A stretch of 32,941 bases of DNA, taken from contig PBOZ01000061.1 of NCBI GenBank assembly GCA_002724555.1, positions 1 through 32,941 of the forward strand, in the 5' to 3' direction. The notes under the pieces were generated by a model that saw nothing but the letters and a program-made list of their open reading frames with translations, had not been told where the DNA came from and ran no database searches. Below are positions 29,562-32,941 of this stretch, one piece after another; within the stretch, counting starts at the first letter, position 1; every line of letters starts with the position of its first letter. Position numbers and translations under genes: made by a program. This DNA comes from Rickettsiales bacterium (GTDB taxonomy: Bacteria; Pseudomonadota; Alphaproteobacteria; UBA8366).

Positions 29562-32329
29562 GTTTTTTGATCCTTTAGCGCTTCCAGCTCGGCTTTTAAA
29601 CGATGGGGTAGCAGTGGGATTTGTGAGGCCCGTACGCCGGTCGCGTGGCGAATGGCGCCGAAAATGGCGGGTGCGGTCGGAACAAGGGCTGGCTCACCGA
29701 TACCCTTAGCGCCATAGGGCCCGTGAGGTTCTGGGTCCTCGACCAGGATTACATCAATATCCGGAACATCGCCGAAGGTGGGGATTAGGTAATCGTGGAG
29801 GTTTTCAGTCCGGCCCGGTATGTATTCTTCCATAAGAGCTAATCCGATTCCTTGTGCGATGCCACCGTGGATTTGGCCTTCGACCAAAGTCGGATTAATG
29901 GCCCGGCCCAGATCATGCGCAGCAATAATTTTTCTTAGATGCACGGTACCGAGTTCGCGGTCGACCTCCAAATCGGCGATTTGTGCGGCGAAACCGAACG
30001 TCGCATAGGGGTTTCCTTGGCCATCTGCGTCAAGGGGTGTCGTTGGAGGATCAAACGTCCCTTCGCTCTTTAGAACGACATTGTCGCCGGTTTGGGTCGG
30101 AAGGGTACTAAGATCAAGACTTATAGTCCGGCTGTCTTCTTCGACGATCACATGTGCGCCTTCGAGGCGCAGCGTAGCGTCGTCACCTGAGTTGGCTAGG
30201 CGGAGAATTTCTGCTCGCATGGCCCGTCCGGCGTTAAACGCCGCTTTTCCAGATACGAAGGTCTGGCGCGAGGCCGATGTCTTGCCGGCATCCGCTGTGA
30301 GGTCAGTATCCCCGAGAACTAATGAGAAGTTCGACGGCGGTAAACCCAGCGCATCGGCACAAATTTGCAAAATTACAGTATTGGAACCCTGTCCGATATC
30401 AACCGCACCACTGAACAAGGTAAGCTTACCGTTTCGTTCCAAAGTGACATGCATCGTAGACGGATTTGACATTGAGGTATTACCGCAGCCGTACCACATA
30501 CAGCCAACACCGATGCCGCGACGGCGGGGCGTGTTGTTTGTTGCGTTTTGGCGGTCCGCATCCATTCGCAGCTTGTCCCAGTGCGGTCGCAGCGCGTCCA
30601 AGCATTCCACAAGGCCGACACTATGTGTTAGAATTTGACCGGTTGCCGTTGGAACACCGGCACGAATGGCGTTCCGATATCGAAATTCGAAGGGGTCGAG
30701 CTCCAGTTGCTCGGCTAAATCGTCGTACAGTCGTTCCTGCAAAATGGCGGCCTGCGGGACGCCAAACCCACGAAATGCCCCCGACGGCGGCGAATTCGTG
30801 TAGATCGAACGCGAATTGACTAATATATTGGGTACTAGATAAGGACCTGTAGCGTGGACGGGCACCCGATCAGCCACTGTTGGTCCCCAGGATGCATAGG
30901 CACCGGTGTCGAAATCTGCTTGCATTTCGAAGGCAGACAGAAGGCCGTTTGCGTCAGCTGCCGCCCGGGCTTTAATCGTTGCTGGATGGCGTTTCGTGCT
31001 CGAGGCCATCGACTCAATCCGAGTGTAAATGGCGCGAACTGGACGGTTTAGCTTCCAAGCCGCTACCGCCAATGGCAATTGGATGGATGCGTCGAGTTTA
31101 CCGCCGAAACCGCCGCCACAGGCGGAGGGAATGATCCGTACCGCATCCTTTTTGACGCCTAAAACCCGTGCGCACTCATCGAGGTCCATATAGGGAGCCT
31201 GTGTACAGGCGGTAATCTCGATCCTGTTGCCCACGCGTTCGGCAAACCCCGCCTCGGGTTCGATATACGCATGCTCGACAAAGGCTGTCTGGAGGTCACC
31301 CGCAGCGACTGCGCCGTCTTCAAAGGCTCCTTCGACGTTACCCTTTCTCAGCCGGCCCCGGGTCAAAACGTTGTCCGGCGTATTGTCGTGAATCGCCGCA
31401 GAAGCATCCATCAGCGCTGCGGCGACACCACTGATCGGTTCTTGGGGCTTCCAATCGATTGGTATATCAGCGAATTTGAGAGTATCCACGGCGAATTTGG
31501 TGCCGACGACGGCTAAAACGGCTTCGCCACGATAGCGAACTAATCCATCGGCAAAGACAGGTTGGTCTTTTAAATCCGGATAAATCCCAAAACTATTCTC
31601 ACCGGGCACATCCCGCGCAGTTAGTATTGTTTCTACACCGGGATTAGAAGAAATAAATGCCTCTATATTGTTGATCTTAAAGGTCGCCCGCGCATACGGG
31701 GACCGGATAACGCGCAGCCAGAGAGCGTCGGTCGGGGCATGATCGGCGGCAAATATGTCATCACCGGTAACTTTGGGTTGACCGTCGACGCGCTTGAGCC
31801 GGGTACCAACTCCTCTCGCATTCGAATCTTGGGTGATATTTGCGCCCACAAATTGATGCGCGTTCAGCACCGCGTCGATAATTTTTCGGTAACCGGTGCA
31901 ACGGCATAAAACTCCGCCAAGCGTATCTTCGACGATCATACGGTCCGGTTTTGGATCATGCGAGAGAAGCGATACTGCGGCCACGAGCATGCCGGGCGTG
32001 CAAATTCCGCATTGTGCGGCACCGTAATGCAGAAATGAATTCTGAAGGGCGCTACCGAGTTCAGAGGTCTGGATATTCTCAACTGTTTCGATATCGCAGT
32101 CTTTAGCCTGTGCCACAGGAACAAGACAACCGCATGCCTGTTCTTTGTTAATTAGAATGGTGCAGGCGCCACAATCCCCTGCATCACATCCTATCTTGGT
32201 GCCGGTGAGTCCAAATTCATCTCTAATGACGTTCGCTAATCTATTGAACGGGTCCCCGGTATATGCACGGGTCTCGCCGTTAAGACTGAAGCTAACCGTT
32301 GCTTCTCGCTTTATAGAGGCATTATTCAA
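29558..32329 (-). CDS. Molybdenum hydroxylase, fused 2Fe-2S and Mo-cofactor subunits
   Basis: 923-residue xanthine-dehydrogenase-family protein. Residues 1-165 carry two [2Fe-2S] clusters: Cys48, Cys53, Cys56, Cys68, and Cys107, Cys110, Cys142, Cys144. From about 173 the molybdopterin-binding part follows, with ACGGGFGGKLDAS, GAFRGFGVPQA and the catalytic glutamate in GAKGIGEPALVPTAP. The two parts are usually separate genes, so this is a fusion. Translation starts at TTG 32329-32327 overlapping the FAD-subunit stop (TTGA), with GAGGA seven bases upstream. Next to 6-hydroxynicotinate reductase, nicotinate 6-hydroxylation is the most likely reaction; other N-heterocycles are possible. Confidence 0.9.
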   Translation of the reverse strand: MNNASIKREATVSFSLNGETRAYTGDPFNRLANVIRDEFGLTGTKIGCDAGDCGACTILINKEQACGCLVPVAQAKDCDIETVENIQTSELGSALQNSFLHYGAAQCGICTPGMLVAAVSLLSHDPKPDRMIVEDTLGGVLCRCTGYRKIIDAVLNAHQFVGANITQDSNARGVGTRLKRVDGQPKVTGDDIFAADHAPTDALWLRVIRSPYARATFKINNIEAFISSNPGVETILTARDVPGENSFGIYPDLKDQPVFADGLVRYRGEAVLAVVGTKFAVDTLKFADIPIDWKPQEPISGVAAALMDASAAIHDNTPDNVLTRGRLRKGNVEGAFEDGAVAAGDLQTAFVEHAYIEPEAGFAERVGNRIEITACTQAPYMDLDECARVLGVKKDAVRIIPSACGGGFGGKLDASIQLPLAVAAWKLNRPVRAIYTRIESMASSTKRHPATIKARAAADANGLLSAFEMQADFDTGAYASWGPTVADRVPVHATGPYLVPNILVNSRSIYTNSPPSGAFRGFGVPQAAILQERLYDDLAEQLELDPFEFRYRNAIRAGVPTATGQILTHSVGLVECLDALRPHWDKLRMDADRQNATNNTPRRRGIGVGCMWYGCGNTSMSNPSTMHVTLERNGKLTLFSGAVDIGQGSNTVILQICADALGLPPSNFSLVLGDTDLTADAGKTSASRQTFVSGKAAFNAGRAMRAEILRLANSGDDATLRLEGAHVIVEEDSRTISLDLSTLPTQTGDNVVLKSEGTFDPPTTPLDADGQGNPYATFGFAAQIADLEVDRELGTVHLRKIIAAHDLGRAINPTLVEGQIHGGIAQGIGLALMEEYIPGRTENLHDYLIPTFGDVPDIDVILVEDPEPHGPYGAKGIGEPALVPTAPAIFGAIRHATGVRASQIPLLPHRLKAELEALKDQKT

Positions 32330-32941
32330 CGTCCGGTCCTCAAATCGTTTAACGCTCGCCTAATGATGACCGCCGCAGCATTTAACCGATAATGGGCGTC
32401 GGCCCGGATGTCGTCGATGGGAGAGAGGTGGGACATCATATCTGTCTTCAGTTCGGCCGCAAGATTGTTTCCTGCTGATTTTCCTTTGAGGGCGTCTTCA
32501 AGGCCGTGAAGTCGACAAGCAACTTCTGAGCAAGATCCGATTGCAACTCTTGCATCCTGGATCGTATTGGAATCATCAAAATCAATCGTAACCGCAGCCA
32601 TGGCGATTGAAATGACGAGGTATCGGCGCGCCCCGAGTTTGAGGAACGTCGCGTGTGATGTTGATTGGCGTTTGGGGATAAAGAGGCCAGTGACCAACTC
32701 GCTAGGATCGAGGGCCGTTCGGCGGTTGCCTTTGATGAATTTGGAAAGCGGGAGCTTCCGGGAGCCGTGGGCACCGGCAATTTCTACGATGGCGTCTAGT
32801 GCTAAAAGTGGTGGTACGCTGTCCGCAGCAGGTGAGGCATTGCAGATGTTACCTGCAATTGTACCTCGATTTTGAATTTGTAAACCGCCAACTTCCCGGG
32901 CTGCAAGCTGCAGGCCGTCAAAATAAGAAGGCAAATTGGCC
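32326..32941 (-). CDS. FAD-binding subunit of molybdenum hydroxylase (N-terminus outside window)
   Basis: The visible 205 residues are the middle and C-terminal part of a CoxM/XdhB-type FAD subunit: QIQNRGTIAGNICNASPAADSVPPLLALDA is the FAD-binding segment, followed by FLKLGARRYLVISIAMAAVTI and the C-terminal domain. About 90-100 N-terminal residues are missing because the gene continues past the right edge; the frame is open to the last base, and the TTG at 32934 is not a true start. It is the most upstream visible gene of the operon and passes electrons from the 2Fe-2S clusters to FAD. Confidence 0.88.
   Translation of the reverse strand, partial: ANLPSYFDGLQLAAREVGGLQIQNRGTIAGNICNASPAADSVPPLLALDAIVEIAGAHGSRKLPLSKFIKGNRRTALDPSELVTGLFIPKRQSTSHATFLKLGARRYLVISIAMAAVTIDFDDSNTIQDARVAIGSCSEVACRLHGLEDALKGKSAGNNLAAELKTDMMSHLSPIDDIRADAHYRLNAAAVIIRRALNDLRTGR

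Noticed and set aside
1-32941. tRNA, rRNA, CRISPR, transposase or attachment sites
   Set aside because: None was seen on either strand by reading; weak or degenerate examples could be missed without computation.

Overview
The window looks like accessory plus core chromosome of a moderate-GC alphaproteobacterium, possibly marine. This rests on the short class I ribonucleotide reductase pair, many small catabolic operons with ATGA-type overlaps, and an UGSC-type selenoprotein. It is inferred from protein character alone; there is no rRNA, tRNA, insertion sequence or CRISPR array in the window.

Layout. Positions 1-2800 carry the 3' part of a threonine-dehydratase-like gene, an Ada-like DNA-repair regulator and cysQ. 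Positions 3100-6300 carry nrdA-nrdB on the minus strand. nrdB is cut by an in-frame TAA, a terminator and two more hairpins follow it, and DnaA-box sequences lie around the nrdA start. Positions 6400-13500 hold a methyltransferase and a catabolic group: a ThDP enzyme interrupted by an in-frame TAG, a flavin monooxygenase, an acyl-CoA-dehydrogenase-like flavoprotein and an amidase. A perfect 11-bp inverted repeat sits in the divergent promoter of the monooxygenase and the flavoprotein. Positions 13500-19160 (minus strand) form one operon: an internally deleted D-amino-acid-oxidase-type subunit, its 2Fe-2S and FAD partner subunits, two isocitrate-lyase-superfamily lyases, and LeuC/LeuD-like hydro-lyase subunits.

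Positions 19295-22300 (plus strand) form a three-gene unit: a thioredoxin-domain protein, an UGSC selenoprotein whose UGA is most likely selenocysteine, and an HtrA-like protein that has lost its catalytic triad. After a PrpD-family gene and a small membrane protein, positions 24188-32941 (minus strand) hold a tightly packed operon that enters from the right edge. In order it encodes a molybdenum hydroxylase (FAD subunit, then fused 2Fe-2S/Mo subunit), 6-hydroxynicotinate reductase, an ApbE-like UPF0280 protein, NadC, and a fusion of ribose-1,5-bisphosphate kinase (PhnN) to an AMP/thymidine-phosphorylase-type enzyme.

Working model (inference). The right-hand operon is a pyridine-carboxylate catabolic system. 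NadC could decarboxylate quinolinate using PRPP, the phosphorylase domain could release the base as ribose-1,5-bisphosphate, and the PhnN domain could regenerate PRPP. The Mo-hydroxylase and 6-hydroxynicotinate reductase would then process nicotinate. The LeuCD-like/lyase operon resembles the last steps (dimethylmalate dehydratase and lyase) of the Eubacterium barkeri nicotinate route, but the connecting enzymes are not in the window. Three genes (nrdB, the ThDP enzyme, the oxidase subunit) are damaged, so either local decay or consensus/assembly error must be considered.
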